Position numbers and translations under genes: made by a program. Shown here one piece after another: positions 1-11,699 of a DNA stretch of 64,000 bases. Source of the DNA: Hippophae tibetana (Eukaryota > Streptophyta > Magnoliopsida > Rosales > Elaeagnaceae); contig CM072812.1 in the NCBI GenBank assembly GCA_037013495.1, positions 78,227,840 to 78,291,839 on the forward strand. The letters are read 5' to 3'. Below the pieces are notes generated by a model, which worked only from the letters and a program-made list of their open reading frames with translations, ran no database searches and was not told the DNA's origin. Each line of letters begins with the position of its first letter. The first letter of the stretch is position 1.

Positions 1-1152
1 AATATGTCCTCAAAATTGTGATTTTTGACAAATAGCGAGTATATAAGTGAATCTCTCCACTTATATAGTAGGTTGGTAATTAACGTGCCCGTATGAAACT
101 ACTTCTTGTTTGGTTTGAAAGCACGCAAAATCACTTTTAATTGTGTTTGGAAATTCCAATAGAAATGCTTTCATGATTTTAAGAAGCAACAATATTAGTA
201 CATTTAGTAGAAACAAGTTTTGCATGCGTGGTCTATTTCTTTCAATAATTACTTAATTACCACTCTGAATCACCTCTGATGATTTTGTGCCAAGCACCTA
301 AATGATTCTCTTCAAACCATTTATACCTAAATTACTTCATTTCAAAGCATTTGTCTTAAACCACTTCAAATATAAGGACAACCAAACGAACCTTGTAAAC
401 TGATAAATATATATAGAGACAGAAAGAGAGAGAGAGAGAGCTTGTAATTACCTTTGTTGCGTTGCAGTCATGAACTGAGGACACCAATGGCTGCTGTGAT
501 TGGATTACTTGACATTCTGGTAGGTGACGACTGCTTGACAAGTGAACAGTATGCAATGCAACATTCACTCAGATTAGAAAATGTTCGACAGCTCTCTTTC
601 GGCTTCTTAATAACATACTTGATCTAAGCAAGGTAATCTACAAAGACAAGCTTATCATTTGTCAATTGTCACACTTCTTCACCTGATTTATATTAGTATT
701 GGTATTCCTCTCAAGATCAACAAGAAGTAACCATCTTAAGTAACAAAAGATAGTTTCTACAACATACCAAACAATAAGAAGGGGAAAAACACATTAAAAT
801 TGTACGCTGACCAGAGGACAAACCTATGTCAGCTGAAAACTTATAGATGAGTGCTTTTATGTTTAGTTAGTATCTGATAGTGAGACCTCGTAAAAATGCA
901 TATGAAAGCAAACAAATGCTTTTAAATCAAACATTAAATTTTTTTCCATAACTCTTTCATGGTCAAAAAGCACATGTTTTTGCTTTTTCCTAAATTTGCT
1001 TTCCTCTTAAATTACTTTTGATGGAAACTACTTTTAGTATAAGTGCAAGCAAACAGATCCTTAATTATATCTATATTACTTGGACTCTTTATTTTTGGTA
1101 AAATTAATATTCGTGCTTAAGTAACATGGCATGGACATGATACTCGAACACT
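1..1152. other. Gene-free AT-rich stretch with diverged dispersed-repeat sequence
   Basis: No gene is recognised here. A GA-type microsatellite lies near 417-441. Around 66-160, 290-400 and 840-1065 the sequence resembles a degenerate dispersed repeat rich in AGCACTTTT / AAAGTGCTTTT words, similar to repeats seen later in the introns of the beta-galactosidase gene. A short open frame on the minus strand (356-568) has a donor-like GTAATT after it but matches no family I recognise, so it is not called as a gene. Confidence 0.5.
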
Positions 1153-1157
1153 ATAAT

Positions 1158-1850
1158 TGTTGGGTTTTCCTCTTGATTTGGAGGAGCCCAAGAGAAGCCC
1201 ATGTGGCTTAAAAGCCCATGGAGTAAGAAGGGGCAATTATGTCATTTCATTGCCTTAATTAATAAACCCATTTAGGGTTTGTTGTGTGTGGATTCTGCAG
1301 TTTTTAGAATTGCAGCAGTTTGCAGAAAAACTGAGCAGTTTTTCCCTCTCCAGTCAGTCTTCATCAAGTGCTCCGATCGAAGGCCGTTTGTGGTCCGATT
1401 AAGCTGAAATTTTGCGGACAGGTTCACGACTCAAGACTCTTTAATCTGTGCGGTGGGATTTGGATTTGGCTCACCGGTTTGACAAATTCTGAGCAGTGAA
1501 CAGTGACTACGAATTTGGTTAGATTTCTCCATTTTCTTGAAATAATTGTTAGTTTCCAAGAAGTGTATTCTTGATGATGTTGTTGATTGCTTGCCTCTAG
1601 TTTTACCTAGAGAGAATTGTTGTACAATTGTTTCTTGATAGTGGAAGTTTTGGAGAGGAGTGCCGTGGTTGTTTCCTTCCTATACCGGGAAGGTTTTTCC
1701 ACGTAAATTGGTTGTGTTGATTTTGTGCATATTTGATTTTGAGCTCTATTTATTTGTTTCCTAAAAGATTCACACAAAGAAGGAGAATAGGTTTAATTCC
1801 GCTGTTTAGAGCTTAATTAAGTTCGAATTGAAATTGTGATTCTCCTAACA
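1158..1850 (+). repeat. 5' LTR of the Tnt1-type element
   Basis: This 693-bp direct repeat starts TGTTGGG and ends CCTAACA. It is identical to 5879-6571 except for C/T at 1351 versus 6072. It should hold the element's promoter and polyadenylation signals, but I could not place a convincing TATA box. Confidence 0.96.
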
Positions 1851-1853
1851 AAG

Positions 1854-1865
1854 TGGTATCAGAGC
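1854..1865 (+). other. Primer binding site (initiator tRNA-Met type)
   Basis: TGGTATCAGAGC lies 3 bases after the 5' LTR. This is the classic copia site complementary to the 3' end of initiator methionine tRNA, used to prime minus-strand DNA synthesis. Confidence 0.93.
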
Positions 1866-1900
1866 TGTGGTTATTATTGTTGAATTTCTTGTGTTGAATA

Positions 1901-4900
1901 ATGGAAGCAAATTTGAGTAGAATGATTACTTTGAATGGTTCTAATTATCACACTTGGAAAGGGAAAATGGAAGATCTCCTTTATGTGAAACAATTTCATT
2001 TACCGGTGTTTGCCTCTGAAAAGCCAGAAAAATTGTCTGAAGAAGAATGGACTTTGTTACATCGACAAGTCTGTGGGTATATAAGGCAGTGGGTAGATGA
2101 TAATGTTTTGAACCATATTAGTGGAGAAATACATGCACGGTCATTATGGAATAAACTTGAAGAGTTGTATGCTCGGAAAACAGGAAATAATAAAATGTTT
2201 CTTATAAAGCAGTTGATGGCTTTAAGGTACCAAGATGGAACTCCGTTGACAGATCACTTGAATACGTTCCAAGGAATAATCAATCAGTTAGCTCGAATGG
2301 GTATCAAGTTTGATGATGAGATTCAGGGATTGTGTTTATTGGGTACGTTGCCGGACTCTTGGGAAACATTTAGAATGTCATTAAGTAACTCAGCTCCAAA
2401 TGGTGTAATCAATATGGATCTGGCTAAGAGTAGTGTTTTGAATGAAGAAATGAGAAGAAAGTCACATGGGTCTTCTCAGCAGTCAGAGATTTTGGTTACA
2501 GAAAGAAGAGGGAGGAGTAAAAGCAGAGGTTTCAAGAACAAAGAAAAAGGAAGAAGCCAGTCCAACAAGTTTTCTAATATTGAGTGTCATCACTGTGGCA
2601 TGAAAGGGCACATCAAGAAATATTGTAGACAGTTGAAGCGGGATAACAAGAAGAAAGACAAAGAACAAGATGGTGATGTTGGCAAGGAAAATGATCGAGT
2701 TGCCACCGCTAGTTCAGAAGACTTTCTCGTTGTTTATAATGAAGATGTTGTCAATGTTGCATGTCACGAGGTCAGTTGGGTTATTGATAGTGGAGCCTCC
2801 ATTCATGCTACGTCTCGAGAGGACTTCTTTACATCCTATACAGCAGGTGACTTTGGGACAGTGAAGTTGGGTAATGATGGCTTGGTTAAAGTCATTGGTA
2901 ATGGAGATGTGTGTTTGGAGATGAATAATGGCATGAGGCTACTTCTTAGAGGGGTAAAACATATTCCTGAAATTCGTTTGAACTTGATCTCTGCTGGTAA
3001 ACTTGATGATGAAGGATATTGCAATACCTTTAGTAATGGTCAATGGAAACTTACTAAAGGTGCTATGGTTGTTGCTCGTGGGAACAAGCATTCCAGTTTA
3101 TATATACTACAGGCGAGACTCTTTAAAGGTGTTATTAATGCTGTGACGGATGAGCTCACATCAGAATTGTGGCATAAGAGACTTGCTCACATGAGTGAGA
3201 AAGGCTTGGCAGTATTGACTAAAAAGAATCTTCTTTCTGGAATGAATGATGTTTGTTTAAGAAGATGTACTCATTGTTTGGCAGGGAAGCAAAATAGAGT
3301 TTCTTTCAAAAGTTCCCCTCCTTCAAGAAAACAATACATACTTGATTTGGTACATTCAGATGTATGTGGTCCTATGAAGACAAAAACTTTGGGTGGTGCC
3401 AGTTATTTTGTAACCTTCATAGATGATTGTTCAAGAAAGTTATGGGTGTACACTTTGAAGAGCAAAGATAAAGTATTAGATGTGTTTAAACAGTTTCAAG
3501 CCTTAGTTGAGAGACAAACTAGGAAGAAATTGCGGTGCATCAGAACAGATAATGGGGGAGAGTATTCAGGTCCTTTTGATGAGTATTGTAAGCATCAGGG
3601 AATTCGACATCAAAAGACACCTCCTAAGACTCCTCAGTTAAATGGGTTGGCTGAGAGAATGAACAGAACATTGGTTGAAAGAGTAAGATGTCTTCTTTCG
3701 CAGGCTCAGTTGCCAAGATCTTTCTGGGGTGAGGCTTTGAATACAGTTGTACATGTTCTTAATCTCACACCATGTGTTCCTCTTCAGTTTGATGTACCAA
3801 ACAGAGTTTGGACTGGCAAAGATGTTTCTTATGATCATCTTCGCGTTTTTGGTTGCAAGGCATTTGTGCATATACCAAAAGATGAGAGATCTAAGCTCGA
3901 TGTGAAGACACGACAGTGTATCTTTGTTGGTTATGGTCTGGATGAATTTGGCTACAGATTTTATGATCCAGTTGAGAAGAAACTGGTAAGGAGTCGTGAT
4001 GTTGTGTTTATAGAAGATCAAACTATACAAGATGTTGAGAAGATAGAAAAAGGAGTCCATCAGTATAGCGATGATTTGATTGACCTAGATCCGGTTCCTT
4101 TATCAGTACAGATGGAACAAAATGTTCAAGATGACCAACATGGTTTAGATGATGCAGATATGCAAGCTGAAACAGATCACCAAACTACTGATCAGTTGCC
4201 AGAACCAGAAATTCCACCCAGGAGGTCTACCAGAGACCGACGTCCTTCCACACGGTATGATACAAATGAGTATGTGCTATTGACAGATGAGGGAGAACCT
4301 CAATGTTATGCAGAAGCGATGGAAGATGGAAACAGAGCACACTGGGTTGGTGCTATGGAAGATGAGATGCAGTCACTGTATGACAATCACACGTTTGAGC
4401 TGGTAAAGTTGCCTAAGGGTAAGAGAGCTTTGAAGAACAAGTGGGTCTACAGGGTGAAGCAAGAAGAACACAATTCACAACCACGATACAAAGCTAGACT
4501 GGTCGTCAAGGGATTCAGTCAGAGAAAAGGTATTGATTTTGATGATATTTTCTCTCCTGTTGTGAAGATGTCTTCCATACGTGTTGTTCTAGGTCTAGCA
4601 GCAAGCTTGGATTTAGAAATTGAGCAAATGGATGTGAAAACTGCCTTTCTTCATGGTGAGTTGGAGGAAGAGATTTATATGGAGCAGCCAGAGGGTTTTG
4701 AGGTTAAAGGAAAAGAGGATTACGTATGTCGGTTAAAGAAAAGCCTCTACGGGTTGAAGCAAGCACCTAGACAATGGTATAAGAAGTTTGAGTCAGTTAT
4801 GAGGGAGCATGGTTACAAGAAGACTACTTCTGATCATTGTGTTTTTGTGCAGAAATTCTCTGATGATGATTTTATCATTTTATTGCTCTATGTTGATGAC

Positions 4901-5860
4901 ATGTTGATTGTTGGTAGAAATTCTTCAAGGATTGATAATTTGAAGAAGCAGTTGAGTAAGTCCTTTGCCATGAAGGACTTGGGGCCAGCAAAACAAATTC
5001 TTGGTATTCGAATTTGTCGAGACAAGAAAAGAAAGAAGTTGTACATGTCACAGGAACGGTACATCAACAAGGTACTTGAAAGATTTCATATGGATAAAGC
5101 TAAAGTGGTTTCTTCTCCTTTATCTAATCACTTTAAGTTGAGATCGAGTCAAGGCCCTTCAACAGATAAAGAGAAGGAAGATATGGAAAATGTTCCATAT
5201 GCCTCAGCAGTAGGAAGCTTAATGTATGCAATGGTGTGTACGAGGCCAAACATAGCTCATGCAGTTGGAGTTGTTAGTCGTTTTCTTTCGAATCCAGGAA
5301 GAGAGCATTGGGATGCAGTAAAGTGGATTATGAGATATCTTCGAGGTACTTCCAAGTTAACACTTAGCTTTGGAAGTGGAAAACCAGTGTTAGTTGGATA
5401 CACTGATTCAGATTTGGCAAGAGATGAAGATTCTCGTAAGTCTACTTCAGGTTATCTAATTACTTTCTCTGGTGGAGCAGTTTCTTGGCAGTCAAGATTG
5501 CAAAAGTGTGTTGCACTTTCTACAGCAGAGGCGGAGTTTATTGCAGCAACGGAAGCTTGTAAAGAGTTGTTGTGGATGAAACAGTTCTTGAGAGAACTTG
5601 GTTTCAAGCAGCAAAAATATGTGCTATTCTGCGATAATCAGAGTTCTATTCACCTAGCGAAGAACTCGGCATTTCACTCAAGATCAAAGCATATTGATAT
5701 GAGGTATCATTGGATAAGGGATACTCTTAACAATAAGTTGCTTGAACTTGAGAAAATCCATACTGATGAGAATGGATCTGACATGCTGACAAAAGAAGTG
5801 TCAAGAGAAAAACTTGAAGTTTGTTGTTCAATAGCCGGTATGGCGGATCCCTCCATCTAA
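1901..5860 (+). CDS. Copia gag-pol polyprotein, intact, 1319 aa
   Basis: This single frame encodes all proteins for retrotransposition. The N-terminal gag is followed by a CCHC zinc knuckle ([14 protein letters not shown], residues 229-242). The aspartic protease has DSGAS with its Asp at about 296. The integrase has a His/Cys zinc region and a DD35E triad at about D487, D550 and E585. The reverse transcriptase has YVDD at 997-1000. RNase H begins near 1160 with its first catalytic Asp around 1169. The start ATG is the first after the primer site and the stop is TAA, 18 bases before the 3' LTR. One oddity is in RNase H: the usually conserved Gly after the second Asp of the DSDLA motif is Arg (ARD), which could weaken activity. 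No nonsense or frameshift mutation is visible. Confidence 0.97.
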   Translation: MEANLSRMITLNGSNYHTWKGKMEDLLYVKQFHLPVFASEKPEKLSEEEWTLLHRQVCGYIRQWVDDNVLNHISGEIHARSLWNKLEELYARKTGNNKMFLIKQLMALRYQDGTPLTDHLNTFQGIINQLARMGIKFDDEIQGLCLLGTLPDSWETFRMSLSNSAPNGVINMDLAKSSVLNEEMRRKSHGSSQQSEILVTERRGRSKSRGFKNKEKGRSQSNKFSNIECHHCGMKGHIKKYCRQLKRDNKKKDKEQDGDVGKENDRVATASSEDFLVVYNEDVVNVACHEVSWVIDSGASIHATSREDFFTSYTAGDFGTVKLGNDGLVKVIGNGDVCLEMNNGMRLLLRGVKHIPEIRLNLISAGKLDDEGYCNTFSNGQWKLTKGAMVVARGNKHSSLYILQARLFKGVINAVTDELTSELWHKRLAHMSEKGLAVLTKKNLLSGMNDVCLRRCTHCLAGKQNRVSFKSSPPSRKQYILDLVHSDVCGPMKTKTLGGASYFVTFIDDCSRKLWVYTLKSKDKVLDVFKQFQALVERQTRKKLRCIRTDNGGEYSGPFDEYCKHQGIRHQKTPPKTPQLNGLAERMNRTLVERVRCLLSQAQLPRSFWGEALNTVVHVLNLTPCVPLQFDVPNRVWTGKDVSYDHLRVFGCKAFVHIPKDERSKLDVKTRQCIFVGYGLDEFGYRFYDPVEKKLVRSRDVVFIEDQTIQDVEKIEKGVHQYSDDLIDLDPVPLSVQMEQNVQDDQHGLDDADMQAETDHQTTDQLPEPEIPPRRSTRDRRPSTRYDTNEYVLLTDEGEPQCYAEAMEDGNRAHWVGAMEDEMQSLYDNHTFELVKLPKGKRALKNKWVYRVKQEEHNSQPRYKARLVVKGFSQRKGIDFDDIFSPVVKMSSIRVVLGLAASLDLEIEQMDVKTAFLHGELEEEIYMEQPEGFEVKGKEDYVCRLKKSLYGLKQAPRQWYKKFESVMREHGYKKTTSDHCVFVQKFSDDDFIILLLYVDDMLIVGRNSSRIDNLKKQLSKSFAMKDLGPAKQILGIRICRDKKRKKLYMSQERYINKVLERFHMDKAKVVSSPLSNHFKLRSSQGPSTDKEKEDMENVPYASAVGSLMYAMVCTRPNIAHAVGVVSRFLSNPGREHWDAVKWIMRYLRGTSKLTLSFGSGKPVLVGYTDSDLARDEDSRKSTSGYLITFSGGAVSWQSRLQKCVALSTAEAEFIAATEACKELLWMKQFLRELGFKQQKYVLFCDNQSSIHLAKNSAFHSRSKHIDMRYHWIRDTLNNKLLELEKIHTDENGSDMLTKEVSREKLEVCCSIAGMADPSI

Positions 5861-5862
5861 TC

Positions 5863-5876
5863 GGAAAAGGGGGAGA
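5863..5876 (+). other. Polypurine tract
   Basis: GGAAAAGGGGGAGA lies two bases before the 3' LTR and would serve as the plus-strand primer during reverse transcription. Confidence 0.9.
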
Positions 5877-5878
5877 TT

Positions 5879-6571
5879 TGTTGGGTTTTCCTCTTGATTT
5901 GGAGGAGCCCAAGAGAAGCCCATGTGGCTTAAAAGCCCATGGAGTAAGAAGGGGCAATTATGTCATTTCATTGCCTTAATTAATAAACCCATTTAGGGTT
6001 TGTTGTGTGTGGATTCTGCAGTTTTTAGAATTGCAGCAGTTTGCAGAAAAACTGAGCAGTTTTTCCCTCTCTAGTCAGTCTTCATCAAGTGCTCCGATCG
6101 AAGGCCGTTTGTGGTCCGATTAAGCTGAAATTTTGCGGACAGGTTCACGACTCAAGACTCTTTAATCTGTGCGGTGGGATTTGGATTTGGCTCACCGGTT
6201 TGACAAATTCTGAGCAGTGAACAGTGACTACGAATTTGGTTAGATTTCTCCATTTTCTTGAAATAATTGTTAGTTTCCAAGAAGTGTATTCTTGATGATG
6301 TTGTTGATTGCTTGCCTCTAGTTTTACCTAGAGAGAATTGTTGTACAATTGTTTCTTGATAGTGGAAGTTTTGGAGAGGAGTGCCGTGGTTGTTTCCTTC
6401 CTATACCGGGAAGGTTTTTCCACGTAAATTGGTTGTGTTGATTTTGTGCATATTTGATTTTGAGCTCTATTTATTTGTTTCCTAAAAGATTCACACAAAG
6501 AAGGAGAATAGGTTTAATTCCGCTGTTTAGAGCTTAATTAAGTTCGAATTGAAATTGTGATTCTCCTAACA
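5879..6571 (+). repeat. 3' LTR of the Tnt1-type element
   Basis: This is the second copy of the 693-bp terminal repeat, starting TG and ending CA. It is followed directly by the target-site duplication ATAAT. The only difference from the 5' copy is T at 6072. Confidence 0.96.
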
Positions 6572-6796
6572 ATAATTCGGTAAAAACTTACAAAAATTTG
6601 AGAAAATAGGTGTCATTAAAAAACTCGAATATGTATTAAAAAATTTATAACTCTAAGTATCTGGCTAGAATATATATAATATAGATCATATTCAGCAAGA
6701 ACATTTGAAGATTTAAGAAGCAGCTATATATTAAATAGCTTCATTATATTGCACAGCTAACTAAGAAAGGAATCCTATCTGAAATGTATCATGTAG

Positions 6797-6922
6797 GTGA
6801 ATCTGGAAAACTGGTGTTAGAAGAAGCTGAATTTGAGTTGGGACGAGAACTTGAAGGACTTGTTGACATGTTTTCTGTGCAGCGCATTAACCACAATGTC
6901 GAGACTGTCTTGGATCTTGCAG
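6797..6922 (+). pseudogene. Hybrid histidine kinase fragment, internal exon
   Basis: A 42-codon exon-like stretch reads ESGKLVLEEAEFELG then a region ending VETVLDLAG. It resembles the segment just after the phospho-accepting His domain in plant hybrid histidine kinases (CKI1/AHK type), where a KxESGK motif follows the dimerisation helix. It is bounded by an AG acceptor at 6795-6796 and a GT donor (GTACAG) at 6923. No upstream sensor or H-box exon is found. The C-terminal receiver piece lies 4.3 kb downstream at 11239. Retroelement DNA separates the two, so the gene is taken to be dead. The family call is from recognition, not alignment. Confidence 0.6.
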
Positions 6923-7459
6923 GTACAGTTATTAATCTTAAAGGGGAAGCAAATTACTCTGTCTTAAAAGAAATTTATTTGTTTTCACCCTTTATTTTCC
7001 TTGAGTAAATACGTTCACTATGTCAAAACAGAGTTTTAAAGTTGTTTGGTGAAATGACTTTCAATACTATGATTTAAGATTTTAAAGTCGACTCACGTAT
7101 TGAACTGACTTTAAACGTTAACGTCTCTCCTTTTTGCGAATGCATCTGCGTCTGCCTATTACGCATTTTTTATCATTTTTTATCATTTTTCTCACTTTTT
7201 TACCCTTTTCTCACCTATAAATACTCCATCTCTCTCATTACACAAATCACATCTCAAAAACATCTTATCTCTTTCTTTCTCTCTATTTCTTAGTTTTTAA
7301 TTTTAATGATCTTTTATTAGAACTAACTATTTTTTGTAAATTTATAACTTTTTGATTTAATAAACTTAAATGCAAATCCGTTTGTAGGTTTTCCAGAAAT
7401 GAAATTAGCATCAAGGTTTTGTAAGGATTCTTATTTTTTACAGTTATTTTTATGTTTTA
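6923..7459. other. Gene-free stretch with a promoter-like TATA motif
   Basis: This follows the kinase exon fragment and is AT-rich. TATAAATA at 7216-7223 is followed by a pyrimidine-rich leader-like sequence, which looks like a transcription start such as those inside LTRs. It immediately precedes the 1-kb repeat at 7460 and may belong to the same unclassified element. Confidence 0.35.
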
Positions 7460-8445
7460 TTCTTATATGTTATATTTAATTTATCTGTGATTAAATTTAA
7501 TATGACTGGATGTTTGTAAAAATGATATAATAATAACGTTGTTATGCTTGCGAAATATTAAATAGATAAAAATATTTATAAAATAAATTGATTTTGTTTT
7601 TATTTAAGATTTTATATTAAGGATGTTAGAGAGAGATATATTATTTTTCATTACAAACTTAAATCTGAAAATTAGATTTTAAGGTTTAGTTATCCGATCT
7701 GATTTAGAGTAGTACTTTTTTATTTGTTGGTACAATCGCCAGGTAGTTAGAGTGAAACTCTATTTCAAAAGTTTTTATAATAATTATTATTTGAAAGTGT
7801 ATTGACAACATATTTTCAATAATGATTTTAAAACTTGAAAATTAATACTCGGATAATTAGATTCTTAAATTTAATTTGGACACCATGAATAAAGTTTAAA
7901 CTGTCTAACTCTATCAAAGGTAGAATTTAAATGGTTTGTTTTTAATCTCTTAGAAAAAAGGAATTACTTTAATTAACCGAGTTGATTATCGATCTCATCC
8001 ATAGGTGTTAATTGATTTGTTTAATTAATAAAAAATATCTAACCTTACCAAATGTGGTATTTATATAAAAAAAGAATCAATAAATATTTTTGATAACCTA
8101 AATAATATGAGCAAACATGATTAACTTAGTTTCATAAATACTCCATTATTATAAATGATAAAATTTGTATAAATGTTTATTGAATCCATATCTATGTTTA
8201 TTTTTATGTTATTAGATTAGAAAACACACAAAACTCAAACTATCATGATAGAATGTTTAAGATTTAATTTCATTTTTAAAAGTTTGAATAATAATAAATT
8301 AAAAACTACATATATTCTTCCTTAGATCGACCTTGAGAGTATATTTGTCATTTTCTATAAAATGATTCGTGCACTTGAGAGATTTTTATAAATATAAAAC
8401 CAAAGTATTTGCAGGATCAATAATGCAGGTTTTGCTCATTAATAA
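7460..8445 (+). repeat. Unclassified repeat of about 1 kb, copy A
   Basis: By eye this stretch aligns along nearly its whole length with the reverse complement of 54500-55535. Shared landmarks include TATATGTTATATTTAATTTA near 7465, TTTGTTGGTACAATCG near 7723 and TTGTCATTTTCTAT near 8346. The copies are clearly diverged and no coding sequence is seen. In both copies the same end lies next to truncated retrotransposon coding sequence. A Ty3/gypsy LTR or leader region is one possibility, because copy B is followed by a sequence resembling a decayed TGGCGCC-type primer site. That assignment is inference only. Confidence 0.7.
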
Positions 8446-8449
8446 ACAT

Positions 8450-10695
8450 CATCATCTCTCTCGTCATTAGAAACAACTTCTATGAGAGCATCATCTTCAT
8501 CAGATAGATAAACCTAGTCTTCATCTCCAACTTGACTTGGCACTGATGTTGAAGGAATTAATTCCAAATCTAATGAGTCACCATTGGAATTAGGAACATC
8601 CTTCTTCATTTTGAAAATATCTTTAATGGTCTCATCTTCAACAAATACAATATCACAGCTCCTAACGAGTCTCTTTGCAATCGGATTATAAAATCTATAA
8701 CCAAATTGATCTTTACCATAGCCAATAAAATAATATTGTCTTGTCTTAGCATCAAGTTTAAATCTCTCATCCTTAGGGATATGAACAAATGCTTTGCATA
8801 AAAACACCTGCAGATGATCATAGGAAACATTCTTTCCTCACCATACTTTATCCATAACATCCATTTTAAGAGGAGTACATGGTGAAAGATTCAACACATA
8901 TGAAACTATGAGTATGGCTTCACTCCATAAAGTTTTAGGCAACTTTGCATTTAATAGTATACATTTGGCTCTCTCCATCAAAGTTTTGTTCATCCTCTCA
9001 ACTAAGTCATTCAACTGCGGTGTCTTTGGAGGTGTCATCTGATGTTGAATATCATGATTTTTACAATAAGCATGAAAAGATCATGTGTATTCTCCACCAT
9101 TGTCTATCTGAATGCACTTCAACTTTTTCACAGCTGTCTCTTAAATGAGGCATGAAATTCTTTGAAGACATCTAGCATTTGATCCTTTGTCTTCAGAGGA
9201 TATATTCATATCTTTCTTAAATGATCATCAATGAAAGTCACAAAGTATTGAGCACCACCAAGTGACTTTGGCATTAGTCCACACAAATATGAATAAATCA
9301 TATCTAAAATATTATTCATTCTGGAAGGAGGAAAACTTTTGAAAGAAACTCTATTTTTCTTTCTTGCTAGACAATTAATACATTTCTCTAAAAGTACATC
9401 ATCCATTATAGGCAATATCTTCTTCCTGACTATACTTGTCATACCTTTTCACCCATATGACTGAGTCTTTTATGCCATAATTTAGTTGCACTATCTTTCT
9501 CCACGAAATTTACTATGTCAGTGGAAAGCTTTGCTTGCATTATATACAGAGTTGTATGTTTCTCACCTCTAGTCACTACTAATGAGCCTTTTATAGGTTT
9601 TCATTTGTCATAAATGAAGGAGCTGCAATATCTTTCATTTGCATGTTTGCGTACAAAGATCAAATTCGGGCACATAATTGAAATATGCATGACATCCTTC
9701 AGAAATAATCTAGTTTCATTCTATGTTTCCAAGCAAACATCTCATCTGCTAACAACCTTTGACATGCCTTCCTTTCCCATTCTAACAACACCAAAACTTC
9801 TAGGTGTATGATGAGAAAAAATTTCTACACGATGTAGTGTGAATTGTAGCACCACTATCAATCACTCAGTTGGTCTCGTGTTTGTTCGTTTCCTATTCCT
9901 TGTTGAACACCAGGTAAAATTTCTTGATGTGACCCTTCCTCTTACAGCGACGACATTCAACATTGGCATATTTGTTTGATTTGCCTCTGCTCTTGCCTAT
10001 GGGATCTGTTCTTTGTATTGTCTCCTTCCTTTAGATTCTGTGATAAAGGCTTATGCTTATGAATTTCTTTCCTTGTTCTATTTCTCATATGACAATAGGG
10101 CTTTTATAACAAATTCAAACTCCATCTTATCTTTCGCATAGGTTAGAGTTGTTGTGAGATGATTATATGATAAAGGTAGTGATGCTAGCAACATCACAAC
10201 TTTCTATTCATCGTTGAAACTCACATTGAATCTTGCTAAGTGAGAAAGTTTGTTGTTGAATTCGCTAACGTGCTGCATCATGCTCATATTATCTTCCTTC
10301 CTCATCTAATATAGCTCATTCCACAAATAAAACTTATTGGCAAGGTTCTTTGACATGTACACGTTTTCTAGAGTCTCTCATGTTTCTTTTGCAGTATTGT
10401 AATTTTTTGATTCAATATTTTGCAAGACATTGTCTAAGAGATTTAGATGAATTATACTGGTTGCAATGCCTTAAAGACCTTTTGTTGAATGAGAACATCA
10501 TTCATCCTTCTTTTCCATAAAGAGAAATTAGTATTGTCATTAAATTTCTCAATATCCACCTTATGGCTTGACATTTTTTTCGATGTGTTTTTTTTTACAA
10601 ACAAATACGCCATGGATTTAATAAAATATTTTCTCATGTGGCAAGTTAGTTTATGCTGTAACCACAAAGCATACTAAGAATTTTACTATACCAAC
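8450..10695 (-). mobile_element. Truncated, decayed Tnt1-type copia element (antisense)
   Basis: Reading right to left: a gag start near 10575 (MSSHKVDIEKFN), a zinc knuckle near 9955 (CRRCKRKGHIKKF, last Cys lost), a protease motif DSGAT near 9850 preceded by TGA where Trp is usual, then integrase in pieces at 9442-9206, 9038-8838 and 8807-8514. Integrase wording ([18 protein letters not shown]) closely follows the intact element at 1901-5860, so they belong to the same lineage. Reverse transcriptase, RNase H and the 3' LTR are absent; the element stops near 8450 against the 1-kb repeat. Many stops and frameshifts make it inactive. It lies between the two histidine kinase fragments. Confidence 0.88.
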
Positions 10696-10700
10696 TCTGA

Positions 10701-11217
10701 TGTTGAGACACAACGAATAAAAATAAAATAAATTCAATAGAGTAAAATAATAACACCGGTAATTTAACGTTATTAATCCATTAATTTAGGCTATATCTAC
10801 GCGACAAACTCCGAAATATATTTTTTGTACTAATAAAATTAATGGGTATAAAATGAGAAAAAATACAATAAATTGAGATAAACTCAAAATAGTGACACAC
10901 AAGTGTTTCCCAAATTCATTATTTTGTCACCCTCATTTTAGAAAAATATCCTAAATATTTTTCTAAAATATTATCTTTCATTCTCTTACACACAATACTA
11001 TTTTTCATTGAAAGAAATTGTTCATTTGGCTTTGTTTTGCTTCTCTTCTTCGGTGTATGTCTCTAAGGCAAAAATATTGCCTATCACTTATGCGGCTAAA
11101 AATTAGCTATGTAAATCTCTAACCAAAAGATATTTTTTTTATTTGATGAATTTTTCAAATATGATTGCACCTAAATTTTTTATTTTTTTTCTCCCTCTAT
11201 GTGTCCAGGATTTACAA
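10701..11217 (-). repeat. Probable 5' LTR of the antisense copia element
   Basis: On the minus strand this ends in CTCAACA, followed by a degenerate primer-site-like TTGGTATAGTA before the gag region. That is the expected position of an LTR, with TG...CA ends in plus coordinates beginning at 10701. The outer boundary (TTTACA near 11217) is a guess because no second LTR remains for comparison. Confidence 0.45.
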
Positions 11218-11238
11218 TAACTTTTTTTTCCAACTCAG

Positions 11239-11455
11239 ATGCCAAAGATGGATGGTTATGAAGCAATAAAAGCAATAAAGGAATTCAGAAGATGGAACTG
11301 ATTTACACATTCCCATTGTTTCTTTAACAGCTCATGCAGTGTCATCAGATGAAGTGAAGTGCTTAGAAGTGGGGATGGATGCTTATCTAACAAAGCCAAT
11401 TGATTACAAACTTATGGTCTCTACTATTCTTTCACTCACTTCAAGAGCAACCTAA
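11239..11455 (+). pseudogene. Hybrid histidine kinase receiver-domain exon (C-terminus), frameshifted
   Basis: After a poly-T/CAG acceptor (AG at 11237-11238) the frame reads [16 protein letters not shown], the loop after the phospho-accepting Asp of response-regulator receivers. A frameshift follows near 11292. The next frame holds [19 protein letters not shown] and then [11 protein letters not shown] with the conserved Lys-Pro, ending at TAA 11453-11455. This is the last exon of a hybrid histidine kinase or response regulator; its partner fragment is at 6797-6922. In a working protein this domain would take phosphate from the kinase in cytokinin-type phosphorelay signalling. The frameshift and missing exons make function unlikely. 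Confidence 0.75.
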
Positions 11456-11699
11456 CTTCTCAATGAAATTTAAACATTTGGCTTAAGCAGCCTTGCGGAT
11501 GTAAAACTCGGATACGAGCTCTATATAAAAACACAATACCATATGTACAAATATAAATATGCAAGTATCCTCTGAGACTGTAAATTAATCAGAGGCTGCT
11601 ACACTCCAACAAACAAGAAGTTGTTGACATTTTTGTTTGGTGCACGTCTTCTTTGAGTTTTTGTTAATTAAAATTTAGTGTTAGGTCTCTTGGTAGCGT

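Larger units (their letters stand above)
1158..6571 (+). mobile_element. Complete Tnt1-type (Tork lineage) Ty1/copia LTR retrotransposon
   Basis: All parts of an autonomous copia element are present in order: 5' LTR, tRNA-Met-type primer binding site, one long gag-pol frame, polypurine tract and 3' LTR. LTRs begin TG and end CA. The element is flanked by a perfect 5-bp target-site duplication, ATAAT, at 1153-1157 and 6572-6576. The two 693-bp LTRs differ at only one position (C at 1351, T at 6072). The polyprotein has no stop or frameshift. Domain order gag-protease-integrase-RT-RNase H is that of copia, and the closest lineage by motif wording is Tnt1/Tork. A very recent insertion, possibly still competent, is inferred. 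Confidence 0.96.

Noticed and set aside
356..568. 70-codon minus-strand ORF with a donor-like GTAATT
   Set aside because: Could be an exon, but the product is unrecognised and no neighbouring exons are visible, so it cannot be supported.
3638..4060. 140-codon minus-strand ORF
   Set aside because: It is the complement of the intact copia integrase region and has no recognisable domain.
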